From Rhodococcus oxybenzonivorans (GTDB taxonomy: Bacteria > Actinomycetota > Actinomycetes > Mycobacteriales > Mycobacteriaceae): DNA of 64,000 bases. The translations under genes and the position numbers were made by a program. Position 1 is the first letter of the stretch; each line of letters begins with the position of its first letter. The stretch spans positions 62,001 to 126,000 of the forward strand of contig NZ_CP021355.1 in the NCBI RefSeq assembly GCF_003130705.1. The letters are read 5' to 3'. A model generated the notes under the pieces. It saw only the letters and a list, made by a program, of their open reading frames with translations, did not search any database and was not told where the DNA came from. Positions 53,392 through 61,915 of this stretch are shown in pieces.

Positions 53392-54155
53392 GCGTCACAT
53401 TATGCCCCACACGCCACTTCATCCACATGAGACACGCTCTAAGTCGGACGCAGAACGAATGTAGATCATAATTCCCGCAACCACTCCGACCGCCATGACG
53501 GAGATACCGGGCAGAATATCCCTTAAGAACCCAAGCCCATAGCGGCGGCCATGTCGGGGTTCACGCATGTAGGCAGCAAGCATCGAGATCGGTTTTGTAT
53601 TTTTGACCTTGCCGGTGTTGTAAAAAGCACTGGCCGTGCGAGCCCTTTCGAGCAGATAATGTTCGTAGGTGCGAAAAATCATCCCCAGGACCGGAACGTA
53701 CGCCAGCGTAAAGAAAAGCGTCGGGGTATCGGAACCGAGCACTTCATAGGCGAAGGTGTCCAGATCGAACGGGTTCCCCTCCTCGACGTATCGACCCAGA
53801 TTGAAGCCCGCTTGCGCTGTGATAGCGGCAGTGATCAACCATGCCATCCAGGGCCAGATGAACTTCCATACACCATGCTCCTGGCGGGCGACGAGAGTTG
53901 CCACGGTGGCACGATGCAGTTTAGAGATCGCTGTGTACTGGGGTGTCCCCTGGCCAAACGAGGATTTGATCTCTCGTAGGGTCTGCTCCCGCCGCCGCAA
54001 GATGGCACTCTTGCTGAACGTAAAGGCAAGTGCGCCGACCGCCGATATGCCGGCGAGAAGCGGACCGGCCGTGACTATGTTGCTCCACATGTCACCCATT
54101 CTGGATGCAGGCCAAGGCAGTTAGTCGGACCGGCGCGGGGGTGCCTCTCTATTTG

Positions 54156-55217
54156 TCAAGCAGCCCTTTCGGATTCTTCCTCGCGTTGTCGGTGGCTGCG
54201 TTTTTCGTCGGCGAGCATGATGCGCCAGACGTGATCGGACAGGTGCCGCTTGAGGCTGCGGTTCGCTGCGCGGCCACTCTTGCCCTCTGCGATCTTCTTG
54301 TCGTAGTAGCCGCGGCCGGTGCTGGCAGGCATCCGGATCTGGACCATCGCGATCGTGTAGAGCGCACTGTTGAGTTGCCGGTCTCCGTACCGGGACAGGC
54401 GGTGGCGATCAGTGTCGGCGCTGGCGATCTGCACCGGTGCCGAGCCGTTGTAGTTTGCGAAGGCCGCGGCGGTCGGGAACCGGCTGACGCGCCCGGTTCG
54501 GCCGATCAAGCGGGCGGCGGTCACCGGACCGATCCCGTCGACCTCCCGCAGACGGGTGCCGTGCTCGTCGAGAGCCTGGGTCATCTGTTTCTCGTTCACC
54601 GCGAGCCGGTCGTCGAGGCGCCGGAGGTCGGCGATCAGGTCGCGACACAGCCCGACGCGGGTTCGGTCCACCTCGCTGCGGGCACGGAAGCCCGCAGCAG
54701 TGCCGTGGCCGAGGCGGCAGTCAAGGAGGTTGGCGCCCCGCCGGCCAGCAACTGTCGTAACAACGCGTGCAGCTGATTGGCGATGCGAGTGCGATTGTTG
54801 CACAAGTTTGTTCGACGTTCGTCGAGCAAGGCCAGGACGTCGGTCGGGCCTTCGGGGACGACCGGTCGGGCGTCGCCCTGCAGGGCGGCCACACACGCGG
54901 CCGCGGCGGCGTCGATGCGGTCGTTCTTGCGCCGGCCGCCGCGGGAGAGTTGCCGGACCCGGGCGGTGGCGGTGGCCGGAACGTCGAGGACCATCTCCCC
55001 GAGGACGACTAGCCATTGCGCCAGGTGATGTCCGAGCCCCCTCGGCATTCTCGACTGCCCACTGGCGCTGTGGCCAGGCCTTGGCCCAGGCGATCAGCGT
55101 CTTGTAGTCGGCGAGGGTGGCGTCGATGCGGATCGAGCCGAGATCGGTGTTGGTGACGGGGTCGACCGCGGTGGCGGTGTGGGTGGACTTGTGGGGATCG
55201 ATGCCGATGACGATCAT
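54156..55217 (-). mobile_element. IS110-family transposase with two internal frameshifts
   Basis: The N-terminus MIVIGIDPHKSTHTATAVDP is the IS110 DEDD start. The frame holds to RQWAVENAEG, then family sequence (LGHHLAQWLVVLGEMVLDVP, KNDRIDAAAAACVAALQGDA, LALLDERRTNLCNNRTRIAN) lies in another frame until about 54690. It then returns for LRRLDDRLAVNEKQMTQALD, VDGIGPVTAARLIGRTGRVS and FPTAAAFANYNGSAPVQIAS with SRYGDRQLNSALYTIAMVQI. The two compensating shifts remove part of the catalytic region in any single frame. A separate IS110 type from the copy at 33.3 kb. Confidence 0.85.
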
Positions 55218-55563
55218 GGAGGACGGTTCCCTTCTCTGCTGGGATGGGGATCCGCGGAGGACAATCCGACTTCAAGTACCTCTCACAGCAGCTTGGGGTC
55301 ACGCCTCTCTCCAGTCACTCCGCGAACGCAGACCGGAAGGGGCGACAAACCCCCGCAAAGTCAACCCCGCTGGATGGGGGGTGACAGGAACCTCAGGAGT
55401 CAACCCTTCCGGTCTGCTACGGCACATTACGGGCAGCTAACCCGACCACGTGCCGCTCTCACGAACATAAGTCGGAACCTTGTCACCTGGAAACGTTCTA
55501 CCTGGCCGACCAGACCGGCCGAGGTGACGAAACAGCCTGAGCGCCATTCAGGCGCTACCGGGG
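55218..55563. other. Intergenic between IS110 and DUF4268
   Basis: About 350 bp, no gene seen. It includes the left outside of the IS110 copy and ends at the palindrome before the DUF4268 gene. Confidence 0.4.
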
Positions 55564-55589
55564 TCCGTTTTGGCCATGACCAAAACGGA
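55564..55589. promoter_or_regulatory. Palindrome TCCGTTTTGG-N6-CCAAAACGGA upstream of DUF4268
   Basis: A perfect inverted repeat of 10-bp arms lies 18-24 bp before the likely starts of the DUF4268 gene. A 15-bp stretch including the left arm (GGGTCCGTTTTGGCC) recurs after the gene. It fits an operator or, less likely, an element boundary. Confidence 0.6.
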
Positions 55590-55606
55590 AGCGAATCCGG
55601 AAAGGC

Positions 55607-56617
55607 GTGCAAGTGTCGGCTCTGAATGCGAACCTGTGTGCTGTGACCGCCTCTGGGCTCGGCCGCCTCGAGATCGTTGCCCCACGAATGATATGGCCAA
55701 ACGAAGCTCGCGACTTCACGCCTTGGCTCCTACAGAACGTGGACGTCCTGAGCGACCTCCTAGGCATGGACCTCGTTCTTGACGTCGCAGAACACCCAGT
55801 GGGTAGCTTCAGCCTGGACTTGAAGGGCTACGACGAAACGACAGGTGAGGTCGTGATCGTCGAGAACCAGTTGGAGCCGTCAAATCACACCCACCTCGGC
55901 CAGATCATCACCTATGCCGCGGGAACCGATCCGACCACGATCGTGTGGGTAACCACGGGCTTTCGGCCGGAGCATCGCGCTGCCATCGACTGGTTAAACC
56001 AGCGCACGGACGACAACACTCGTGTCTTCGGAATCGTCATCCGCGTGGTCAAGATCGGAAACTCGCAAGCAGCACCAAACTTTGAATTGGTAGCGCAGCC
56101 AAATGACTGGGAAAAGCAAGTCAAGAAAGCCACCTCATCGGCCCACGGTGAAGCGTCGGCGATGGTCCGCCAGTACCGAGATTTCTGGGAGGCGGTCCTA
56201 GAGCAGATCAGGGCCAATCATCCCGAATGGACGCGGGCTCAAACCAGTGGAGCGCCGTGGTGCAACACTCCACTGGGGCTCAGCGGCGTTGTGCTCTCGA
56301 TGGCTTGGGTGAACGGTTCGCTGGTCACCCAGATTTACTTCGACTCGCGCGACGCTGATCTCAACAGGGCACGATTCGACTGGCTTCGCGAGCACCGCAG
56401 CGCGTTCGAGACGGCACTCGGCCAGACACTTTCCTGGGACGAGATGTCGGGCCGGAAGGGCGCACGTATTGTGCTGAATTCTACCTTCAATGACATCTCC
56501 GCCACTGAACGTTGGCCTGAGATGATCACCTGGCTCATTGAGCAGCAGACACTCTTTCGTGGGACACTCTCCGCGGTCGGCGGAGTCGCCGCCCTTCGCG
56601 ACATAAGGCCGCTGTGA
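55607..56617 (+). CDS. DUF4268 domain protein with PD-(D/E)XK-like N-terminus
   Basis: This 336-residue protein has an N-terminal nuclease-like stretch: FSLDLKGYDETTGEVVIVEN-Q (about residues 68-88; D..ExQ spacing) and HTHLGQIITYAAGTDPTTIV, then the DUF4268 C-terminal domain with WEAVLEQIRANHPEWT, VTQIYFDSRDADLNRARFDW and TLSWDEMSGRKGARIVLN. DUF4268 proteins are found with restriction and phage-defence loci. Codon use is less GC-biased than neighbours, suggesting transfer. GTG 55607 or 55613 may start it (GGAAAGG upstream). Palindromes flank it on both sides. Confidence 0.8.
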   Translation: MQVSALNANLCAVTASGLGRLEIVAPRMIWPNEARDFTPWLLQNVDVLSDLLGMDLVLDVAEHPVGSFSLDLKGYDETTGEVVIVENQLEPSNHTHLGQIITYAAGTDPTTIVWVTTGFRPEHRAAIDWLNQRTDDNTRVFGIVIRVVKIGNSQAAPNFELVAQPNDWEKQVKKATSSAHGEASAMVRQYRDFWEAVLEQIRANHPEWTRAQTSGAPWCNTPLGLSGVVLSMAWVNGSLVTQIYFDSRDADLNRARFDWLREHRSAFETALGQTLSWDEMSGRKGARIVLNSTFNDISATERWPEMITWLIEQQTLFRGTLSAVGGVAALRDIRPL

Positions 56618-56782
56618 CAACAGCAGTGTGAGCGCAGGCGGGTGGACACACTCGGGCACAAACCATTCTGATCAGTCCTGGCTCGGAATTTGGGGCGTGT
56701 GACCTTTGGGACCTTGTCGTCAGCTGTTACCGAGCTGGGCGGGGAGGCGAAAGGGGACTGAGCGCCTCCCTGCGGTTCGAGG

Positions 56783-56810
56783 GTCCGTTTTGGCCTTGGA
56801 CCAAACGGAC
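56783..56810. promoter_or_regulatory. Imperfect palindrome downstream of DUF4268
   Basis: GTCCGTTTTGG and CCAAACGGAC arms (one base unpaired) around a 7-bp centre. The first 15 bp with its flank (GGGTCCGTTTTGGCC, 56781-56795) are identical to the upstream palindrome. It could be a terminator, a second operator (for the next gene) or the far boundary of an acquired cassette. Confidence 0.5.
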
Positions 56811-56832
56811 CGGGATAACTTCGGTCAGCTGG

Positions 56833-57120
56833 TCAGCTGGTCAGCTGGTCAACGGCACGGCGCCGCGCCCGGGTTAATGTGCGCCGGGGGTTGAGGGTGA
56901 GGTCCTCGGTGTCGGCGAAGGCCAGGCGCCCGTCGTCGAGAGCGATGGCCCACCGATGCACGGGCGCCCACTCGTGCCCACGCCGGGAGTCGGTCAGGGC
57001 GGCGTAGTCCTCGACGACTTCACCGGTCTGCGCCTCCTCGGATGCTCGGCGGACCAGCACCCGCACGCCCACCGCTACCGCCGCAGGCGCCGGTTTCTTC
57101 GCACTCATGTTTTTGGGCAT
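56833..57120 (-). CDS. Hypothetical protein
   Basis: This 95-residue protein has an Ala/Lys-rich start (MPKNMSAKKPAPAAVAVGVR), then VLVRRASEEAQTGEVVEDYA and HRWAIALDDGRLAFADTEDL, resembling uncharacterised rhodococcal small proteins. AAAGGGTGCGAG precedes the ATG. The last codons run into three direct copies of an 8-bp unit GGTCAGCT (56825-56850), so the stop context is repetitive. Confidence 0.6.
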   Translation of the reverse strand: MPKNMSAKKPAPAAVAVGVRVLVRRASEEAQTGEVVEDYAALTDSRRGHEWAPVHRWAIALDDGRLAFADTEDLTLNPRRTLTRARRRAVDQLTS

Positions 57121-58046
57121 GCTCGCACCCTTTCGCTCGGCGGACCCCCCGGAGCATAGGCAGGAACCCGCATGAGCGCCGAACGATCCCCAGACGCGTG
57201 ACGGTTACCGGAGGGTAGGTCGGGGTAGTCACGGGGCGGTGCACCCTGCGCCGAACCGAAGCCGTCCATGTCGAAGGGGTAAACACGTATGAGCACATCC
57301 GATACCGCCACACTGCTGACGCAGCTGCGCACCATCCTGGATCTGACCAACACTGAGATCCAGGTCGCCGAGACCCGAGTCGCCCAAGCCAGAACCGAAG
57401 CAGTCCGGCGGGAACTTCTCGAGAACGCCGAGAACGCCCGAGCCCGGGCCGAGGCCATCGACGCCGCGATCCGCGACCTTGGCGGAATCCCCGAGCTGAT
57501 CGGACCGTTCCTGGGACGTGCCGCCGCCGCGGTGAAAACGGTGGTCGAGCAGGCCCAACCGTTCGACGAAGCCCTACTCGGTGACTTGGCCCTCGAACAC
57601 CAGCTCCTCGACCGCGCCCGCTACATCAAAGCCCTCGCCACCGCCGCGGGCCGCAAAGACATCGAGAATCTCGCGTTCCGGCTGATCACCGCCCACCAGG
57701 CCACGGTGGACTGGCTGACCACCGTGTTGGCCGAGGACGCGCTCGGTGGGCCGGCCGCGTTGCGCCGCACCCCGTTGCAGGCGGCCACCGGGACCGCGGT
57801 GCGGTTGATCAACGTGCCGGTGTCCTGGTCCGCCCGCGGCCTGGACCGGGCCCTGGACACCGTCCGCGTCACCCCACCCTCGTTGGAGGAGCTGTTGAGT
57901 CGGGGCGCGCACGCCGGGGATGTCGCGGTCAAAACCCTGACCGCGAGCCGCGACGCGGCCCTCGAGACCGCCGAAAGGGTCACCCGCCAGCAAGGTGAAT
58001 CGTCCCGAGTTTGATGCACACCTTCTTTCTTGGGAAGGTGATCCTT

Positions 58047-58361
58047 ATGCCGAATGTCTATCCAGCCGAGGTGCGGGAGAAGGCCGTGCGCCTGGTCCTC
58101 GAACACCGTGACGAGTACGCCTCGGAGTACGAGGCGATCCGTACGATCGCCGAGCGGATGTCCCTGAAGACGGAGACGGTGCGGGTGTGGGTCCGCAAGG
58201 CCGAGGCGGCGGGTGGCGGCACCCCGGCTGCGTCGGCATCGGAGGCTGAGGCCGAACTGCGGGCTTTGCGGCGGAAGAACGCCGAGCTCGAGAAGACCAT
58301 CGAAATATTGAAGGCTGCAACGTCTTTCTTCGCGCGGGAGTGCGACCCGCCACGCAAGTGA
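58047..58361 (+). CDS. IS3 transposase orfA
   Basis: This 104-residue protein has the IS3 helix-turn-helix start (MPNVYPAEVREKAVRLVLEH, AIRTIAERMSLKTETVRVWV) and a leucine-zipper-like segment AELRALRRKNAELEKTIEIL near residues 70-90. It ends PPRK and overlaps orfB by 22 nt in the -1 frame. GGGAAGG precedes the ATG. Confidence 0.88.
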   Translation: MPNVYPAEVREKAVRLVLEHRDEYASEYEAIRTIAERMSLKTETVRVWVRKAEAAGGGTPAASASEAEAELRALRRKNAELEKTIEILKAATSFFARECDPPRK

Positions 58362-59320
58362 TCTGCCGGTTCATCGCCGAACACCGCGATCAGTTCGGGG
58401 TCGTACCGATCTGCCGGGTGCTCACCGAGCACGGGTGCACGATCGCCCCGAGAACCTTCTACGCCTGGCGCAGCCGGCCGTTGTCGAAACGGGCATTGTG
58501 GGACGCCACCATCACCGCGGTGCTGGCCTCCTACTACGTCGAGCGGGACGAGCACGGTCGACGCAGGCCGGAGTCGCTGTACGGCTCGTTGAAGATGTGG
58601 GCCCACCTGCGCCGTCAGGGCATCGAGGTGGCCCGCTGCACCGTCGAACGGCTCATGCGCGTCAACGGGTGGCGCGGTGCCAGCAGGGCGAAGAGGGTCC
58701 GCACCACCGTGCCGGAGCCGTCGGCGCCGCGGCCGCCGGATCTGGTCGACCGGAACTTCCGGGTCGATCGGCCCGACGCGCTCTATGTCGCGGACTTCAC
58801 GTACGTCCGGATGGTGTCCGGCTTCGCGTACACGGCGTTCGTCATCGATGCGTTCGCCGGCACGATCGTCGGTTGGGAGGTGTCGACGTCGAAGGAGACC
58901 GCGTTCGTGCAGCGGGCGGTGAACCAGGCCTGCACCTTGCGGACGATGCAAGGTAACCCATTGCGCGGAAACACTATTCACCACAGCGACGCGGGGTCGC
59001 AATATACGGCTCTGCGCTTCGGGGAGACCTTGTTCCTGCAGGGACTGCTGCCGTCGATCGGGTCGGTGGCCGACGCCTTCGACAACGCCCTCGCCGAGAC
59101 GACGGTCGGGCTCTACAAGGCCGAGTGCATCGCCGACGACTCCCCGTTCCGCATCGGGCCGCTACGCACCGTCAGCGACGTCGAGGAGGCCACCTCGGCG
59201 TGGGTGCACTGGTACAACACCGACCGGCTGATGCACCGCCTTGGGCGGATCCCACCCACCGAGTACGAGGCCAGGTACTACGCTGCAGAACGTGCCGATC
59301 AACCGGTCGCACACAAATAA
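58340..59320 (+). CDS. IS3 transposase orfB (DDE)
   Basis: This 326-residue integrase-core protein has an HTH_21-type start (ICRFIAEHRDQFGVVPICRV, GCTIAPRTFYAWRSRPLS) and DDE residues in DALYVADFTYVRM, GNTIHHSDAGSQYTALRF and ADAFDNALAETTVGLYKAE (D-D-35-E spacing). Expressed as orfAB after -1 frameshifting or from its GTG. Full length. Confidence 0.9.
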   Translation: MRPATQVICRFIAEHRDQFGVVPICRVLTEHGCTIAPRTFYAWRSRPLSKRALWDATITAVLASYYVERDEHGRRRPESLYGSLKMWAHLRRQGIEVARCTVERLMRVNGWRGASRAKRVRTTVPEPSAPRPPDLVDRNFRVDRPDALYVADFTYVRMVSGFAYTAFVIDAFAGTIVGWEVSTSKETAFVQRAVNQACTLRTMQGNPLRGNTIHHSDAGSQYTALRFGETLFLQGLLPSIGSVADAFDNALAETTVGLYKAECIADDSPFRIGPLRTVSDVEEATSAWVHWYNTDRLMHRLGRIPPTEYEARYYAAERADQPVAHK

Positions 59321-59766
59321 CAGTGTGTGCATCGGACCCGGGATGGTTCAAGGTGCGGAAGGTGTCGCCGACGCCTTGCGTTCGGTCCGCACCGGCACCG
59401 CCACCGGTGTCCCGGAATCGGACGAGTTGCCGATCGAGGACTTCGACGAGCTCAACGTCTCCCAAGCTGTGGCGGCGGTGAAGGAACTCACCGATCCTTC
59501 CGATGTGCGGGCGATCGTTGCCTACGAGGAAGCGAACAAGAACCGGCACGGGGTCGTCTCGGCCGCGCAGACCCGGCTGGCCGCGATCGCCAAGGAAGTA
59601 GCCGGAATCACCTAACCCCGGTCGCCCCGGGTGCCGCCCGTCAGCAGGCGTGGCGGACCGGGGCCCCGGTTCACGGGAATACCCCCCGCAGCCTCGAAAG
59701 GTTTGCGGGGGTATTCCTCTGCAACCAGGGTCGAGCCGTTGCCGGGCCGACCCGGGCGCGGGGGGT

Positions 59767-59973
59767 CTATTCGGCGAGTTTCGCGACTGCCTGCGCCCAG
59801 AGGAAGAACTTGTTGGTACCCAGGTCCGCAACGGTCTTGATGTTGAACGCCGCCTTGAGGTGTTCGGCGTCGGACTCGCTCACCCCCTCGAGCGCGGCGA
59901 CCGGGGCCTGCGCGAGTTCCTCGATCGGACGGGTTTCGTAGGCCTTGTCGAACTTCGACACGATACCTGCCAT
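59767..59973 (-). CDS. Small helix-hairpin-type protein
   Basis: This 68-residue protein reads MAGIVSKFDKAYETRPIEEL, AQAPVAALEGVSESDAEHLK and FNIKTVADLGTNKFFLWAQA. The central PVAALEGVSESDAEHLKAAFNIKTV resembles a helix-hairpin-helix. GGAGGTC precedes the ATG. Similar short proteins accompany ferritin-like genes in related genomes (from memory), and a broken ferritin-like gene is convergent here. Confidence 0.7.
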   Translation of the reverse strand: MAGIVSKFDKAYETRPIEELAQAPVAALEGVSESDAEHLKAAFNIKTVADLGTNKFFLWAQAVAKLAE

Positions 59974-60237
59974 GTGCTGACCTCCACTACTCGTTTTGGT
60001 TCCATGGTCGAGCCGCCGCACCCGTGTGTTGTTGCGCCGGCCCGTAGGCCAGTTAATCCGCTGCTAGCGGACATGCCAACCTCCCTGTAGGCGGACACGT
60101 TCGTCCCTGCTGACGGACAGCTGATCTCCCTGTCGATGAATACGGGACCGGCGGTGTGTCGGTCCTGAAACAGGCGCCCCTCCGGGGTTTTGCTCGAGGT
60201 CTTCGACCACCTTGAGCGACTCCCACCGGAGGGACGC

Positions 60238-60603
60238 ATGAAGAAGTCTGACAGGGACATCATGGAAATTCTCGAGGCATACGACGCCACCGGCAGCGCG
60301 CACTCCGCGGCGCAGCTGGCCGGGGTAGATCCGAAAACCGTCCGCCGCTACGTCACCGCCCGTGACGCCGGTATGTCGGTGACCGGCCCCTCGCGGCGAC
60401 CGCGCATCATCGACGACCATCTGCCCAAGATCGAGGAGTGGGTCGAGCGCAGCAAAGGCAAGGTCCGCGCCGACATCGTCCACGAACGACTCCTCGAGCT
60501 CGGGTTCGAGGGGACCGAACGCACCACCCGACGCGCGGTGGCGGATGCGAAAGCCGCATGGCAGGCCGGGCACCGCCGCACCTACCGGCCTTGGGTGTGT
60601 TGA
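60238..60603 (+). mobile_element. IS21-family istA N-terminal fragment
   Basis: From ATG (CGGAGGGACGC upstream) the product reads MKKSDRDIMEILEAYDATGS, GVDPKTVRRYVTARDAGMSV and KGKVRADIVHERLLELGFEG, the helix-turn-helix region of IS21 IstA. After TYRPWV it ends, without the DDE core or istB. The left part 60057-60237 contains several similar CC..TGT/GGACA-type repeats typical of IS21 ends. Truncation point is next to the tyrosine recombinase genes, which suggests the latter element inserted here. Confidence 0.8.
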
Positions 60604-60673
60604 CTGAACTACCGGAGTGTGGGTTCGTGTTCTTCGAGCTGGTCGCTGTGAGGCCCGGCTATGTTGCCTGACC

Positions 60674-61915
60674 ATGTCTGAATCACGAGATGGAAATCGG
60701 AATCTGGAGTCGTTGAGGGTCGAGTTGGTCGGGTCGTTGGTGTCCACCGGCGATCCGTGGGAGCCGTTTCGGTTGGTCGATGCTTGTGGTGAGCCGGTGG
60801 GCGCGGTGACGGCGTATCTGGCCGAACTGCAGGCGGCGGGCCGGTCGACGGCAACGCAGCGTTCCTACGGGATGGACCTGCTTCGGTGGTTCCGTTTCCT
60901 GTCGGCAGTGGAGGTCGCGTGGCAGGAGGCGACGAGGGCCGAGGCGCGAGACTTCTCCCGATGGATTCAGATGGGCACCAAACCCGTTCGGCCGCATTGG
61001 CGTTCCTCCGACAAGCCTGCAGCGGCGACGATACCGACGCTTAACCCGGTGACCGGCAAGAGCTCGCCGGGTCGCACCTACGCCGTGGCGACCGTGGCGC
61101 ACTCCGAAACGGTGCTGCGCGGCTTCTACGCGTTCCACGTGGAGGCCGGTACCGGGCCGTTGGCGAATCCGTTTCCGCTGGCCCGGTCCGGTCGCCCGAA
61201 TGCGCATCACAACCAGATGGACCCGTTTCAGCGGCAGCGCGCCGGTCTGTATCGGCCCCGGCAGGTCAAGCGGATCCCTCGGCAGATTCCTGACGCGCTG
61301 TTCAATGAGTTGTTCGCTCGCTTGTCGTGTGATCGGGACCGGGCGTTGGTCGCGTTTTGGGTGTCCACCGGAGTTCGAGCGTCGGAACTGCTGGGAGTGC
61401 TGCAAGGCGGCGTCGATCCTGGCGGGCAGTTGATCACAGTGGTGCGCAAGGGGTCACGGGCGATGCAACAGGTCCCCGCGTCGCCGGACGCGTTCGTGTG
61501 GTTGCGGCTCTACCAGCAGCAGACACACGGCGTGGTGCCCGCCGGGCCGGATGACCCGGTGTGGTGGACGCTGAGACGGCCGTATCGTGCGTTGAACTAC
61601 CACGCCGCCCGGGCGATGTTCGGCCGTGCGAACGCGCTGCTGGGGTCGAATTGGTCGCTCCACGACCTGCGTCACACCGCGGCCTATCGGCTGGCCCGCG
61701 ACCCGCAGATGCCGATCACCGACGTGCAATGGGTGCTTGGCCACTCGTCGCTGACCACAACTCAGATCTACGTCAATCCGACTCCCGAAGACGTCGTCGA
61801 GGCGGTGCTGGCCCACCACCGACGACGAACCGAGCCGCTGCCCGAACCCGAGCAACCGCCGCTGAGATATCGGCAGGACAGCCTGGACGTGCTGTTCGGC
61901 CGGGGGACGTCATGA
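60674..61915 (+). CDS. Tyrosine recombinase (TnpA-like)
   Basis: This 413-residue site-specific integrase has SAM-like N-terminal domain (YLAELQAAGRSTATQRSYGM, DLLRWFRFLSAV) and catalytic residues R (STGVRASELLGVLQG), a K region (VVRKGSRAMQQVP), HxxR (LHDLRHTAAYRLA), H/W (VQWVLGHSSLTTTQIYVNPT) with the tyrosine. Its TGA overlaps the ATG of a second, larger recombinase (ATGA). Two tandem recombinases of about 360-410 and over 600 residues resemble Tn554 TnpA/TnpB. Confidence 0.9.
   Translation: MSESRDGNRNLESLRVELVGSLVSTGDPWEPFRLVDACGEPVGAVTAYLAELQAAGRSTATQRSYGMDLLRWFRFLSAVEVAWQEATRAEARDFSRWIQMGTKPVRPHWRSSDKPAAATIPTLNPVTGKSSPGRTYAVATVAHSETVLRGFYAFHVEAGTGPLANPFPLARSGRPNAHHNQMDPFQRQRAGLYRPRQVKRIPRQIPDALFNELFARLSCDRDRALVAFWVSTGVRASELLGVLQGGVDPGGQLITVVRKGSRAMQQVPASPDAFVWLRLYQQQTHGVVPAGPDDPVWWTLRRPYRALNYHAARAMFGRANALLGSNWSLHDLRHTAAYRLARDPQMPITDVQWVLGHSSLTTTQIYVNPTPEDVVEAVLAHHRRRTEPLPEPEQPPLRYRQDSLDVLFGRGTS

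Larger units (their letters stand above)
52574..53439 (-). mobile_element. IS5-family (IS427-like) insertion sequence, 866 bp
   Basis: Ends are imperfect 17-bp inverted repeats (GAG, 2 mismatches, TGTCTCATGTGG at both ends) flanked by a 3-bp target duplication TAA (52571-52573 and 53440-53442). It carries one transposase gene in two overlapping frames. The element is complete and interrupts a membrane protein gene. The TAA duplication and short ends fit the IS427 group. Confidence 0.88.
52436..54099 (-). pseudogene. Membrane protein gene split by an IS5-family element
   Basis: The 5' part runs 54099 to 53440: MGDMWSNIVTAGPLLAGISA, helices near residues 10-25, 83-101, 130-147 and 200-216, ending YIRSASDL. 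The 3' part runs 52570 to 52436: GTDSTSLANLSLGAAFAVPF then LVIPTFFVIASV and RDHRKDIEQFED. Removing the element with one TAA copy joins the halves in frame into a 264-residue, five-helix protein of unknown family. The insertion is therefore clean and probably recent. The interrupted copy would lose its last membrane helix. Confidence 0.85.
58012..59333 (+). mobile_element. IS3-family insertion sequence, about 1.3 kb
   Basis: Ends carry a perfect 9-bp inverted repeat (GATGCACAC at 58013-58021, GTGTGCATC at 59325-59333). No target duplication could be found by eye, so the exact ends may differ by a base or two. It contains orfA and orfB in the usual overlapping arrangement and sits inside a ferritin-like gene. 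Confidence 0.85.
57289..59615 (+). pseudogene. Ferritin-like protein gene split by an IS3 element
   Basis: The 5' part (57289-58011) encodes 241 residues, MSTSDTATLLTQLRTILDLT, NTEIQVAETRVAQARTEAVR, a ferritin-like four-helix region with LEHQLLDRARYIKALATAAG and HQATVDWLTTVLAEDALGG. The remainder continues after the element at 59334-59615: GPGMVQGAEGVADALRSVRT, LPIEDFDELNVSQAVAAVK and ELTDPSDVRAIVAYEEANKN, ending EVAGIT. If the element is exactly 58012-59333, the halves join in frame. The Glu/His iron ligands are plausible but not certain. Associated with a small helix-hairpin protein gene downstream. Confidence 0.82.

Noticed and set aside
56825..56850. GGTCAGCT repeated three times
   Set aside because: Lies in the end of a probable coding frame and is too short to call an iteron array.
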